Of a stretch of DNA of 64,000 bases, positions 44,622 to 53,092 are shown one piece after another; positions within the stretch are counted from its first letter, which is position 1; every line of letters begins with the position of its first letter. The notes under the pieces were generated by a model. The model saw only the letters and a list, made by a program, of their open reading frames with translations. It made no database searches and was not told where the DNA came from. The stretch spans positions 62,001-126,000 of the forward strand of contig NZ_PVMZ01000018.1 in assembly GCF_003001815.1 (NCBI RefSeq), in the 5' to 3' direction. The stretch is from Actinoplanes italicus. Its GTDB lineage: Bacteria; Actinomycetota; Actinomycetes; Mycobacteriales; Micromonosporaceae. The translations under genes and the position numbers were made by a program.

Positions 44622-44719
44622 CCCTCCGCGAGGGGATTTGCCGGAACGTACCGGCGGATCGGCGCATTGACATGCACCTCTGCCGCGGGAAGGCTGATCA
44701 AGGGTCTGAGGAGGGGTGG

Positions 44720-44959
44720 ATGGGCGGATTCATCCTCGGTGTGGCCATCGCGCTCTTCGTGGGGATGCGCCTGGCCCGCCACATCGACGGCAGGAAAGGT
44801 GCTCTCGCGGGCTACAAGAAGGCCAACACCGACCTTCCCGGACTGCGGAGCAAGATGCGCAGCACCAGATTCGGGCTGTTCCGGTTCGTCGCGGTCCTGG
44901 TGCTGATCGTCATCGCGGCGGCCTGGATGTGGATGCGGGCCGACTCCGGCGGCAACTGA
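44720..44959 (+). CDS. Small two-helix membrane protein
   Basis: The 79-residue protein has a first hydrophobic helix (G-F-I-L-G-V-A-I-A-L-F-V-G), a basic middle (R-S-K-M-R-S-T-R-F) and a second helix (F-V-A-V-L-V-L-I-V-I-A-A-A-W-M-W-M). I do not recognise the family. GGAGG lies about 4 bases before the ATG at 44720. Its stop is 5 bases from the convergent chemoreceptor gene's stop. Confidence 0.65.
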   Translation: MGGFILGVAIALFVGMRLARHIDGRKGALAGYKKANTDLPGLRSKMRSTRFGLFRFVAVLVLIVIAAAWMWMRADSGGN

Positions 44960-44964
44960 AGGCT

Positions 44965-45894
44965 CTACTGACGGGCCGTGCTGACGAACCGGTTCACCTC
45001 ACCGCGCAGCACCTCGGCCAGCTGAGCCAGCCCGGCCTGGCCCTCCAGCGCCCCCGGCCCGCCGTCCACCGCGTTGGCGATCCCGTCGACCAGGCGGCTC
45101 ATCTCCCGGATGCTGGCCGTCACCTCCTCCAGCACCCGCACCGCGTCCCCGGCCGCATGCTGGACCGTGTTGACCTGGGCCAGGATTTCCTCGCTGGAGG
45201 CGCTGGTCTCGGTCGCGAGGGTCTTCACCTCGCTGGCGACCACACTGAAACCGCGTCCCGCCTCCCCGGCACGGGCCGCCTCGATGGTGGCGTTCAGCGC
45301 CAGCAACCGGGTCTGCGCCGCCACCGCGTTGATCAGGTCGACGGCCCGGCGGATCTGGTCCGACGAGCTGCGCAACTGCGTCACCGTGGTCAGGCCCTGC
45401 TCGGCGCTGCCGACGGCGTTGCGGGCGAAGTCGGCGAGCCCGTTCGCCGACGATCCCATCTCGGTCGCCGCGGTCGCCACCTGCTCGGACACCGTGAGGA
45501 CCGCCGACTCCAGCTCGTCGGCGAGCTGCAGCCGGGCCTGCGCGGCCTGCTCGACCCGCTCGGCGTCCTCGCTCATCCGGCCGCTGGACTGGGAGATCTG
45601 CTCGGCCGCGTTCCGGTACGCACCACGCATGCCCCGAGTCAGGAACCGCCGGTGGAACCGCCCCTCGGCGGCCGCCGCCAGCGCCGCCCCCGACTCCCGG
45701 ATGAACGCGTCGGTCACGTCGAGCAGGCTGTTGACCGCGTCGCGGGCCCGTTCGGCGTCGGCCTCCTCGCCGATCCGTGGAACCCGTTGCTCGAAGTCGC
45801 CGGCCGCCGCCGACTCGCACACCCGGGCGATCTGCGCCAGCGCTTCACCGACCGGCTGCTCCGGCGCGTCGCCACCCCGCCCGCGCCGGATCAC
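44965..45894 (-). CDS. Cytoplasmic methyl-accepting chemotaxis-type signalling protein
   Basis: The 309-residue protein has a helical N-terminal part and a C-terminal signalling hairpin with [24 protein letters not shown]-type tip sequence (about residues 195-220) and flanking heptads. No membrane helix is present. The signalling half is shorter than in classic receptors. The GTG at 45894 overlaps the PAS gene stop (GTGA). Together PAS protein and receptor look like an aerotaxis-type sensor split into two chains. A chemoreceptor fits an organism with motile spores or cells. Confidence 0.88.
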   Translation of the reverse strand: MIRRGRGGDAPEQPVGEALAQIARVCESAAAGDFEQRVPRIGEEADAERARDAVNSLLDVTDAFIRESGAALAAAAEGRFHRRFLTRGMRGAYRNAAEQISQSSGRMSEDAERVEQAAQARLQLADELESAVLTVSEQVATAATEMGSSANGLADFARNAVGSAEQGLTTVTQLRSSSDQIRRAVDLINAVAAQTRLLALNATIEAARAGEAGRGFSVVASEVKTLATETSASSEEILAQVNTVQHAAGDAVRVLEEVTASIREMSRLVDGIANAVDGGPGALEGQAGLAQLAEVLRGEVNRFVSTARQ

Positions 45895-46454
45895 ACCGCG
45901 CTCGCGTTCGTGAGTTCCCAGACGAACTGGTCGTAGGTCTGGCCGTTCTGGTCCAGCAGGGACTGCAGCATCGCCCACGACGCGTCCAGCGCCGACTTGG
46001 CGTTGTCGTGCCGGCGCTCCTCGGCCCGCAACCGGCCGTACACCTCCTGCGCGGCGGCGACCGCGGCCCGTTCCGGTTTGCGCCGGCTGGAGTGGTAACC
46101 GACCACCTGGCCGTGCTCGTTCAGCGACGGCGTCACGTGCGCCAGCACCCAGTAGTGCGCACCGTCGGAGGCCAGGTTGACGACGTAGGCGAACAGTTCC
46201 TCCCGGGCCTTAAGACTGTCCCAGAGCAGCTTGAACACCGCGCGGGGCATCTCCGGATGCCGGATCAGGCTGTGCGGCTTGCCGATCGCCTCGGCCTCGG
46301 TCAGAGCCGAGACCCGGAGAAAGACCCTGTTGGCGTACGTGAGAACGCCCTTGGTGTCGGTCTTGGTGACGATGATCTCGTCCTCGTCGAAGGTGCGTTC
46401 GACCCCGGACGGCACGACTGTCGCCGCTCTCATCACTCCATGATCGCCCGGCAC
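45891..46454 (-). CDS. PAS-domain protein (Aer-like sensor half)
   Basis: The 187-residue protein carries one PAS domain from about residue 20 to 130: [19 protein letters not shown], then [15 protein letters not shown] and Y-W-V-L-A-H-V-T-P. This is the pattern of FAD-binding aerotaxis receptors. A helical tail follows. The start may be GTG 46454 or ATG 46433. It begins 24 bases after the ornithine cyclodeaminase-family gene and is coupled to the chemoreceptor gene, suggesting a joint redox or oxygen sensor. Confidence 0.85.
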   Translation of the reverse strand: MPGDHGVMRAATVVPSGVERTFDEDEIIVTKTDTKGVLTYANRVFLRVSALTEAEAIGKPHSLIRHPEMPRAVFKLLWDSLKAREELFAYVVNLASDGAHYWVLAHVTPSLNEHGQVVGYHSSRRKPERAAVAAAQEVYGRLRAEERRHDNAKSALDASWAMLQSLLDQNGQTYDQFVWELTNASAV

Positions 46455-46478
46455 CGATCCCTGCGGGCCGTTTCAGAC

Positions 46479-47336
46479 CTATTCGCCCCGTGCCAGCACG
46501 GCCTCGGCCACCACGAGATCCTGCCAGGCCATCCCGGAGCCCTTGAACAGCACCGGACCGTCCGGCACCGGGGCACCGCCCACCGCTTCGGCGATGCCGA
46601 CCAGCCGCTCCGGGTCGAGCACGCCGTCGGCGACGGCACGGACCACGTCACCGCACTCGCGCAACGCGGTGGCCCGGTCCTCGACGATCACCGTGGCGCG
46701 GGCACAGAACGCGGAGTCGACCTCGCGCGCGTCGGGTTCGTGCGAACCGACCGCCACGACCACGGCCCGGTCGTTCAGCAGGCGCGAGTCGAAGAGCGGT
46801 TCCCGGGCGGTGGTGGCGCAGACGACCAGGTCGGCGTCGCGCAATGCGGCCTCCACCGGCACCGGACTGCTACGGGTGACGACCGTGACCGACGCGGCCG
46901 GGGCCAGGGCCCGCAGCGTGGCGGCGTGTCCCCCGCCCTGCGCACCGGCACCGAAGACGACCGTTCGTGGCGCGGGCGGCAGGAACCGCCGGACCGCGGC
47001 GAAGGACACGGCGGGCGTACGCAGGGTGGTCAGCGCCGTGCCGTCGAGAACCGCGACCGGCCGCAGGGTCCCCGCGTCGAAGACGACGTAGACGCCGCTG
47101 ATCGTGGGCAGCCCGCGCCCCGCGTTGCCCGGCGCCACCGTGACCAGCTTGACGCCGGCGTGCGCGGCCGACTCGGCGGGCATCAGCAGCATCGACCCGT
47201 GCCGCATCGGCACCGCGCTGCGCGGCACCCCGGCGGCCGGATCCAGGCCGGCGCGCAGGGCGTCCTCGATCGCAGCGACCGCGTCGGCGGGCGGGAGCAG
47301 CGCGAACACCCGCTCGGCGGACAGATAGGGGATCAT
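46479..47336 (-). CDS. Ornithine cyclodeaminase/mu-crystallin family enzyme
   Basis: The 285-residue protein has an N-terminal substrate part (R-S-A-V-P-M-R-H-G-S-M-L-L-M-P, V-K-L-V-T-V-A-P-G-N) and a Rossmann motif V-V-F-G-A-G-A-Q-G near residue 118. Family members are ornithine cyclodeaminases or NAD(P)H-dependent imine reductases such as 1-pyrroline-2-carboxylate reductase. Beside a proline racemase family gene the reductase role is favoured. The ATG at 47336 overlaps the racemase stop (ATGA). The frame stays open upstream to 48050, but that stretch is an out-of-frame copy of the racemase gene. Confidence 0.87.
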   Translation of the reverse strand: MIPYLSAERVFALLPPADAVAAIEDALRAGLDPAAGVPRSAVPMRHGSMLLMPAESAAHAGVKLVTVAPGNAGRGLPTISGVYVVFDAGTLRPVAVLDGTALTTLRTPAVSFAAVRRFLPPAPRTVVFGAGAQGGGHAATLRALAPAASVTVVTRSSPVPVEAALRDADLVVCATTAREPLFDSRLLNDRAVVVAVGSHEPDAREVDSAFCARATVIVEDRATALRECGDVVRAVADGVLDPERLVGIAEAVGGAPVPDGPVLFKGSGMAWQDLVVAEAVLARGE

Positions 47337-48322
47337 CGCAGCACGAATCCGGGGGTCATCGGATCGGCCGGGTCGACGAGGAAGACGTGTTCGCCGGTCG
47401 GGTACGCCATCCCGGTGATCACCGGCACCACCTCGGGCCCGGGCGCGTAGCGGGCGACGAACCGCGATCCGACGATCGAGTCGTGCACCAGCTCCTGATC
47501 GGGGGCGAGCGCGCCCATCGCGGCCAGCGTCGCCACCCGGGCCGCCGTGCCGGACCCGCACGGCGAGCGGTCCACCTCGCCGTCGGCGAAGATCGTCACG
47601 TTGCGCTGATGTGCCGGGCCGCCGAGCTTGTCGAACACGATCGTGCCGTAGATCCCGGACAGCCGCTCGTCGCTCGGGTGCCGCGCCGCCGGATGCCCGG
47701 CGAGCGCCGCCTTCACCTGCCGGCCGAGCGCGATCAGCTCGGGCAGGTGCCCGGGCGTCACCGACAGCCCTGCGGCGGACGCCTCCACCTGGGCGTACAG
47801 CGCCCCGCCGTAACTGACCACCACCGGGACCGGTCCACGTGCGGTGCGGACCGTGATCGCCTCGGCGACCAGATAGGACGGCACACTCACGAAGTCGACG
47901 GCGCTCACCCGGCCGCCGGTCGTGTGCACGCGTGCGGTGACCCGGCCGGACGGCACGTCGACCGGCACCTCCACCACGCCGTCGGCGGGCGCGCCGACCA
48001 GCCCGGACCTCACCGCCCAGACGCCGAGCGCGATCGTGCCGTGCCCGCACGCGGTGGAGAAGCCGTCCTTGTGGAAGAAGAGCACCCCGAGGCGGGCGCC
48101 GTCGTCGTCCGGCGGGACGAGCAGACCGCCGTACATGTCGGCGTGCCCGCGCGGCTCGTGGCAGAGGATCCGGCGCAACCGGTCGACGGCCGGGTCGGAC
48201 TGCGCGAACATCCGGCGTTCAGCGACCGTCCGGCCCTCGATCGCGACCGGCGGGTCCGGCACGATCCGGAACGGCTCCCCGCCGGTGTGGTAGTCGATCG
48301 TGGCGACCCGCTCCGGTGTCAC
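47333..48322 (-). CDS. Proline racemase / 4-hydroxyproline 2-epimerase family enzyme
   Basis: The 329-residue protein has both catalytic cysteines: Cys92 in S-T-A-C-G-H-G-T and Cys255 in R-S-P-C-G-S-G-T. Enzymes that dehydrate trans-3-hydroxyproline have Thr at the second position, so racemase or 4-hydroxyproline epimerase activity is favoured here. The D-Y-H-T-G-G-E-P-F start and R-G-H-A-D-M-Y-G motif also fit. The GTG at 48322 overlaps the HAD gene stop (GTGA). With the downstream imine reductase it suggests proline or hydroxyproline catabolism. Confidence 0.88.
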   Translation of the reverse strand: MTPERVATIDYHTGGEPFRIVPDPPVAIEGRTVAERRMFAQSDPAVDRLRRILCHEPRGHADMYGGLLVPPDDDGARLGVLFFHKDGFSTACGHGTIALGVWAVRSGLVGAPADGVVEVPVDVPSGRVTARVHTTGGRVSAVDFVSVPSYLVAEAITVRTARGPVPVVVSYGGALYAQVEASAAGLSVTPGHLPELIALGRQVKAALAGHPAARHPSDERLSGIYGTIVFDKLGGPAHQRNVTIFADGEVDRSPCGSGTAARVATLAAMGALAPDQELVHDSIVGSRFVARYAPGPEVVPVITGMAYPTGEHVFLVDPADPMTPGFVLR

Positions 48323-49062
48323 CCGCGCCTCCTCTCGAAGGCCTGGTCGGCGGCGTCGGCGAAGGCGCCCATCGACCCGAACTCCAGGTCGTAGCCGAAC
48401 TCCTCGTCCGGCTCCGGGGTGGCGCCCCAGCCGGGCCGGTCGTGCCGGCGGTTGATCCACACGGACGGCAGGCCATCCCGCCTGGCGGGCACGTGGTCGT
48501 GGAACAGGCTCTGCGCGACGTGCAGCAACTCGCCACGGGACACGCCGAGGCCGGGCAGTGCCGCCTCCAGCGCCCGGAAGTGCCGGTCGCCCGGCTTGTA
48601 GCCGCCGACGTCCTCGGCTGTGATGATCGCCGCGAAGTCGCCGCGGAGCCGCTCGTTGCTGCCCGCGAAACCGGCCCGGTGCACGTTGGAGACGATGATC
48701 AGCCGGTAGTGCCGGGCGAGCCGCGCCAGCGCGTCCGGGGAGTCCGGGAACGCCGGCCAGTCCGGCACCGACGCGCCCAGCAGCCGCGCCTGCTCCTCGC
48801 CGACCGGGCGGCCGAACCGGGCGCCTGTCCGGCGGAACGCCTCCGCCAGCACGTCCGGGTAGAGCGGAGCCGGGGTCTGCCGCTCGACGGCGGCCTCGTG
48901 ATCGCCGTACGCCCGCAGAAGCTCCTCGTCACTGAGGTCCAGCCCCTGCTCGCGGGCCCAGGGCGCGAGGACCGCGGCGATGCCGGCCTCCCAGTCGATG
49001 AGCGTGCCGTAACAGTCGAAACTCAGCGCCCGGAACACCGTCAGGTCCAGAGTGGTCGTCAC
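48319..49062 (-). CDS. HAD-superfamily hydrolase (haloacid dehalogenase-like)
   Basis: The 247-residue protein has the HAD motifs: F-D-C-Y-G-T-L-I-D near residue 15 with nucleophile Asp, I-I-V-S-N near 123, a Lys in V-G-G-Y-K-P near 155 and S-L-F-H-D-H near 185. The spacing is like type II haloacid dehalogenases, but many relatives are phosphatases; the second Asp of phosphatases in the first motif is replaced by Tyr, which favours dehalogenase-type chemistry. GTG at 49062 has GAGGAG 8 bases upstream. It is ten bases downstream of a response regulator gene and coupled to the racemase gene. Confidence 0.85.
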   Translation of the reverse strand: MTTTLDLTVFRALSFDCYGTLIDWEAGIAAVLAPWAREQGLDLSDEELLRAYGDHEAAVERQTPAPLYPDVLAEAFRRTGARFGRPVGEEQARLLGASVPDWPAFPDSPDALARLARHYRLIIVSNVHRAGFAGSNERLRGDFAAIITAEDVGGYKPGDRHFRALEAALPGLGVSRGELLHVAQSLFHDHVPARRDGLPSVWINRRHDRPGWGATPEPDEEFGYDLEFGSMGAFADAADQAFERRRG

Positions 49063-49072
49063 GGTCTGCTCC

Positions 49073-49732
49073 TCATCTGGACCGCAGGCGGTCGGTCTCG
49101 TACGCCCACATCGCGATCTCCACCCGGTTCCGCGCCCCGATCTTCGCCATCAGGCTCGCCACGTGCGTCTTCACCGTACTCAGGCTGATGTGGAACTCGG
49201 CGGCGATCTCGGTGTTGGTATGCCCGCGCGCCACTGCGCCGAGCACCTCCTCCTCACGGTCGGTCAGCGGGTCGACGGGCTGCCGGGCCGGAGCGGGCGG
49301 ACCGGAGCCGGCGAACGCCTTCAGCAGCCGGGTCGTGACGCTCGGGGCGATCAGCGCGTCGCCCGCGGCCGCGGCGTGCACGGCCTGTGCCAGCAGCGCC
49401 GATCCGGCGTCCTTGAGCAGGAACCCGCGGGCTCCGGCGCGCAGCGCGGCATAGACGTACTCGTCCAGGTCGAACGTGGTGATCACGACGACCGCGAGGG
49501 GGTCGGCGACGGCCGGTCCGGCCAGCCGCCGGGTGGCCTCGATGCCGTCCACGCCGGGCATCCGGATGTCGAACAGGCACACGTCCGGCCGCAGCCGGCG
49601 GGCCAGTTCGACCGCGCGCAGCCCGTCGCCGGCCTGGCCGATCACCTCGATGTCCGGCTCGGCGTTGAGGATCATCGTGAGTCCGGTGCGGACGATCTCC
49701 TGGTCGTCGGCGACCACCACCCGTACCGTCAC
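49073..49732 (-). CDS. NarL/FixJ-type response regulator
   Basis: The 219-residue protein has receiver acidic residues in V-V-A-D-D-Q, phospho-acceptor Asp in C-L-F-D-I-R-M-P near residue 54, Lys in L-L-K-D-A and a LuxR-type helix-turn-helix (L-T-D-R-E-E-E-V-L, N-T-E-I-A-A-E-F-H-I-S-L-S-T-V-K-T-H). The GTG at 49732 overlaps the kinase stop. The frame remains open upstream because it reads out of frame through the kinase gene. Only 10 bases separate it from the HAD gene, so it likely shares a transcript with the catabolic genes. Confidence 0.92.
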   Translation of the reverse strand: MTVRVVVADDQEIVRTGLTMILNAEPDIEVIGQAGDGLRAVELARRLRPDVCLFDIRMPGVDGIEATRRLAGPAVADPLAVVVITTFDLDEYVYAALRAGARGFLLKDAGSALLAQAVHAAAAGDALIAPSVTTRLLKAFAGSGPPAPARQPVDPLTDREEEVLGAVARGHTNTEIAAEFHISLSTVKTHVASLMAKIGARNRVEIAMWAYETDRLRSR

Positions 49733-50844
49733 GTGAGGCTCCTGGGCAGGGTCGCGGTGACGGTCCAGCCGCCGGTGACGTCCGGGCCGGCGTCGCAGGT
49801 GCCGCCGAGCAGGGCCGCGCGTTCCCGCATGCCGGCCAGGCCGAACCCGCCGGAACGGACCGGGCCGCCGTCGCCGTCGTCGCTGACCCGCAGCCGGACG
49901 ATGGCGTCGCCGCCGTGCACCCGCACCCCGATCCGGGTGGCGTGCCGGGCGTGCCGCCGGGCGTTCGTCACCGACTCCTGGGCCAGCCGGTAGATCGCCG
50001 TCCCCAGGGTCGGTGGCAGGTCCCGCAGGTCGCCGGTGAACTCCACGTCCACGCGCGGGCCCTCCGGCGACGGCCCGGCCAGCTCGGCCAGGTCGGCGAC
50101 GGCGGGGCTGGGCGCCAGGTCGGCCGGGTCGCCGCCGCGCAGCGCCCGGACCATGGTGCGCATCTCGGAGAGCGCGCGGACCGCCTCGGCCTCGATCACC
50201 CGCAGCGCGTCGACGGCGGCGTCCGGGCTGGTCCGCGACACCGCGATGCCGGCCTGCGCCCGGATCGCCATGGCCGACACGTGGTGGGCCACGGTGTCGT
50301 GCAGGTCGCGGGCCAGCCGCTCGCGTTCCAGCAGTTTCGCCTGGTCCAGTTCGCGCGCCCGGAGCCGGCCCCGGAACCGCATGGCCGCCGCCAGCGCGAA
50401 CAGCGTGCACATCAGCAGGAAACCGGCGATCACCTCGCTGAGCGGGATCGCGCCGGTCAGCCCGCTGATCCCGATCTTGCCGAGGATCAGCGCCACGCCG
50501 GCCACGATCTCCCGGCCAGAACCCCACCTGACCAGCGAGTACGCCAGCAGCAGCACGAACGCGCCGGAGATCAGCTCGGGCTGGTGACCGGTGAACAGCG
50601 GAACCACCCAGCTGACCCCGAAGACGATCACGACCATCAGCAGCGGCCGCTCCCGGCGCCACAGCAGCGCCGGGATCAGCGCCAGCGTCATGACCACGGT
50701 CGCCACCCGCGCCGGGACGTCCGGCCGCAGCAGTCCCTCGGCCAGCACCGCGACCATCAGCACACCGGTCAGCACCCAGTCACGCGGACCACGGCCCGGC
50801 GGGCCCGGCGGACGGGACTCGGCCCACAGCGACCATTCACGCAC
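49729..50844 (-). CDS. NarL-type sensor histidine kinase
   Basis: The 371-residue kinase has about five membrane helices in residues 22-155, a HisKA_3 helix with A-R-D-L-H-D-T-V-A-H-H and a HATPase domain with E-S-V-T-N-A-R-R-H-A, V-S-D-D-G-D-G-G and G-L-A-G-M-R-E-R-A. It is the first gene of a leftward run that continues through the regulator, three enzymes and the PAS/chemoreceptor pair. The stimulus is unknown. The start is GTG 50844. Confidence 0.92.
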   Translation of the reverse strand: MREWSLWAESRPPGPPGRGPRDWVLTGVLMVAVLAEGLLRPDVPARVATVVMTLALIPALLWRRERPLLMVVIVFGVSWVVPLFTGHQPELISGAFVLLLAYSLVRWGSGREIVAGVALILGKIGISGLTGAIPLSEVIAGFLLMCTLFALAAAMRFRGRLRARELDQAKLLERERLARDLHDTVAHHVSAMAIRAQAGIAVSRTSPDAAVDALRVIEAEAVRALSEMRTMVRALRGGDPADLAPSPAVADLAELAGPSPEGPRVDVEFTGDLRDLPPTLGTAIYRLAQESVTNARRHARHATRIGVRVHGGDAIVRLRVSDDGDGGPVRSGGFGLAGMRERAALLGGTCDAGPDVTGGWTVTATLPRSLT

Positions 50845-50940
50845 GACCCGATCCTACGCAGCGCGACCACGCCCCGGATTGGCCTCAAGTACGGCTGTCG
50901 TCCCGCACTTTCGGCCGGTACGAGCCGGGCCCGCGCACCG

Positions 50941-51660
50941 ATGAGCACGACCGCGCCGGCGGCGAGCATCGAGGGCATGAAGAAGTCGTCGAACTGGCTG
51001 ATCCCGGCCGGGCTCGTGGTCCTCGCGTTCGTTCCGTCCGTGGCCGGTGCGCTGCGGTTGTCCGAGATGGCCGGCGCCGCCGAGGTGTTCCCGGACGACC
51101 GGGTCACCCAGGCGCCGGTCGCCCTGATCGCGCACATCGTCAGCGTCACCGTCTTCGGTGTCCTGGGCGCGTTCCAGTTCGCGCCGTCGCTGCGCCGCGG
51201 CCGTCGCCGCTGGCACCGGGTGGCCGGGCGGATCGTGCTGCCGGCCGGGATCGTCGCGGCGCTCAGCGGGCTGTGGCTGACCCTGTTCCTGCCGTGGACC
51301 GACGTGGACAGTGTGGTGCTGACGGGTACGCGGGTGGCCGTCGTGACGTACATGCTGATGTCGTTGATCCTCGGTCTCCTGGCTGTCCTCCGCCGCGACT
51401 TCACCACTCACCGGGCGTGGATGATCCGCGGGTACGCCGTCGGGATGGGCGCCGGGACGCAGTTCTTCACCCAGGCGCCGGTGCTGGCCGCCGCCGGTGA
51501 GCTCACGGCGGCCAGCCGCGCCGCCACGCTGATCCTGGGCTGGCTGATCAACGTGCTCGTCGCCGAGTGGATCATCCGCCGTTCCCGCACGTCCGGCCGC
51601 CGGCGGATTCCGGCGGAGTCTCCACGGCGGGCACACCGAATCTCCACAACCGGTTCCTAG
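50941..51660 (+). CDS. DUF2306-like membrane protein
   Basis: The protein of about 239 residues has four or five membrane helices (for example L-I-P-A-G-L-V-V-L-A-F-V-P and V-L-P-A-G-I-V-A-A-L-S-G-L-W-L-T) and conserved His residues at helix ends (L-I-A-H-I-V-S, R-W-H-R-V-A-G-R, T-T-H-R-A-W-M-I-R-G-Y) as in DUF2306, a cytochrome b561-like group. The function is unknown; haem binding is possible. The start may be ATG 50941 or 50977. It ends 10 bases before the radical SAM gene and may be cotranscribed with it. Confidence 0.75.
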   Translation: MSTTAPAASIEGMKKSSNWLIPAGLVVLAFVPSVAGALRLSEMAGAAEVFPDDRVTQAPVALIAHIVSVTVFGVLGAFQFAPSLRRGRRRWHRVAGRIVLPAGIVAALSGLWLTLFLPWTDVDSVVLTGTRVAVVTYMLMSLILGLLAVLRRDFTTHRAWMIRGYAVGMGAGTQFFTQAPVLAAAGELTAASRAATLILGWLINVLVAEWIIRRSRTSGRRRIPAESPRRAHRISTTGS

Positions 51661-51670
51661 CGTCACCTTC

Positions 51671-53053
51671 ATGCGTGTCACGATGATTCTGCCCGCGTTG
51701 ACCGAGGCGACCAGCCCGCTGTTCCGGCCGATCAAGTACTCGCTCTTCCCGCCGCTGGGGCTGGCCACCCTGGCCGCCTACCTGCGTGACGACGACGAGG
51801 TGCGGATCCTCGACGAGCACGTCGAGCGCATCGACGACGTGGTCGCGGACGATCGGCCCGACCTCGTCGTGATCCAGGTGTACATCACGTCGGCGCGGCG
51901 GTCGTACGAGCTGGCCGACGCCTACCAGGAGCGAGGCGTGTTCGTGGCGCTGGGCGGCCTGCACGTAACCTCGCTGCCGGAGGAGGCCGCCGCGCACGCC
52001 GACGCGATCTTCCTGGGGCCCGGTGAGGACACCTGGCCACGCTTCCTGGACGACTTCCGCCGCGGGTCCGCCGAGAAGCGTTACGTCTCCACCGAACGGA
52101 CGCTGAAGGGGTTACCGCCGGTCCGGCGGGACCTGATCCGGCGCGAGCGCTACCTCGTACCCAATTCGATCGTGGTGTCCCGGGGTTGCCCGCACCACTG
52201 CGACTTCTGTTACAAGGACGCCTTTTTCGAGGGCGGGAAGTCGTTCTACACCCAGCTCGTCGACGACGCGCTGGCCGAGATCGAACGGCTGCCGGGCCGG
52301 CATCTGTACTTCCTCGACGACCATCTGCTCGGCAACCGGCGGTTCGCCGAGGCGCTGTTCGACGGCATGGCCGGGATGGGCCGGGTGTTCCAGGCGGCGA
52401 GCACGGTGGACGCGATCCTGCGGCCGGGGCTGCTGGAGAAGGCGGTCGACGCCGGGCTGCGCAGCATGTTCGTCGGCTTCGAGACGATCAACGACGCCAA
52501 CCTGGCCGAGCAGCGGAAACGACAGAACATCGGCCGCGACTACGGCGCCGTGGCGCGGCGGCTGCACGACGCCGGGGTGATGGTGAACGCGAGCTTCGTG
52601 TTCGGCATGGACGGCGACGGGCCGGACGTCTTCGACCGGACCGTGGCGTGGGCGGTCGAGAACGGCCTGGAGACCGCCACGTTCCACATCATGACGCCGT
52701 ATCCGGGGACCGCCCTGTTCCGGCGGATGGAGGCCGACGACCGGCTGCTGCACACCGACTGGGACCGCTACGACACCCGGCACGTGGTGTACCGGCCGAA
52801 GGGCATGACCGGTGTGCAGCTGGAGGCCGGGTACTGGCGGGCGTACCGGGACTTCTACCGGTGGGGCGCGATCTGGCGGGGTGCCGCCACGAAGTCCGGC
52901 GCGGGGCGGTGGCGGCATCTGGCGTACGCGGGCGGGTGGAAGAAGTTCGAACCGTTGTGGGATTCGCTGATCCGCTCCCGGCAGGTGCTGCGGGCGTTGC
53001 CGCTGCTGGAGAGCACCCTGAACGGACTTGAGCGACCGCTCAAAACCGGCTAG
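51671..53053 (+). CDS. B12-binding-type radical SAM enzyme
   Basis: The 460-residue protein has an N-terminal cobalamin-binding-like fold (P-P-L-G-L-A-T-L-A-A-Y-L, V-R-I-L-D-E-H, G-G-L-H-V-T-S-L-P-E-E) and a radical SAM barrel. The cluster-binding motif is Cys173, Cys177 and Cys180 in R-G-C-P-H-H-C-D-F-C. The end of the barrel has F-G-M-D-G-D-G-P-D-V-F, and a helical tail of about 90 residues follows. The substrate is unknown. Relatives methylate or rearrange lipids, natural products and tetrapyrroles. It precedes an SRPBCC protein and a DUF4166 protein across a pair of operator-like palindromes. Confidence 0.9.
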   Translation: MRVTMILPALTEATSPLFRPIKYSLFPPLGLATLAAYLRDDDEVRILDEHVERIDDVVADDRPDLVVIQVYITSARRSYELADAYQERGVFVALGGLHVTSLPEEAAAHADAIFLGPGEDTWPRFLDDFRRGSAEKRYVSTERTLKGLPPVRRDLIRRERYLVPNSIVVSRGCPHHCDFCYKDAFFEGGKSFYTQLVDDALAEIERLPGRHLYFLDDHLLGNRRFAEALFDGMAGMGRVFQAASTVDAILRPGLLEKAVDAGLRSMFVGFETINDANLAEQRKRQNIGRDYGAVARRLHDAGVMVNASFVFGMDGDGPDVFDRTVAWAVENGLETATFHIMTPYPGTALFRRMEADDRLLHTDWDRYDTRHVVYRPKGMTGVQLEAGYWRAYRDFYRWGAIWRGAATKSGAGRWRHLAYAGGWKKFEPLWDSLIRSRQVLRALPLLESTLNGLERPLKTG

Positions 53054-53070
53054 ATTGAGCACACGCTCAA
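53028..53070. promoter_or_regulatory. Paired TTGAGC-N4-GCTCAA operators
   Basis: Two 16-bp palindromes with identical 6-bp arms, at 53028-53043 and 53055-53070, start 27 bases apart. The first overlaps the end of the radical SAM gene; the second lies 22 bases before the SRPBCC start. Two identical sites close together are typical of TetR-family or similar dimeric repressors. No such regulator gene is adjacent. Confidence 0.75.
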
Positions 53071-53092
53071 ATCGCTGGGGAGGCATGCGGGC

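Noticed and set aside
47337-48050. N-terminal extension of the ornithine cyclodeaminase-family protein
   Set aside because: It reads out of frame through the racemase gene. The ATG at 47336 with stop overlap and the family N-terminus decide the start.
51661-53053. Leftward 392-residue frame at 52112-53290
   Set aside because: It is antisense to the radical SAM gene with its C-x3-C-x2-C motif and has no domain resemblance.
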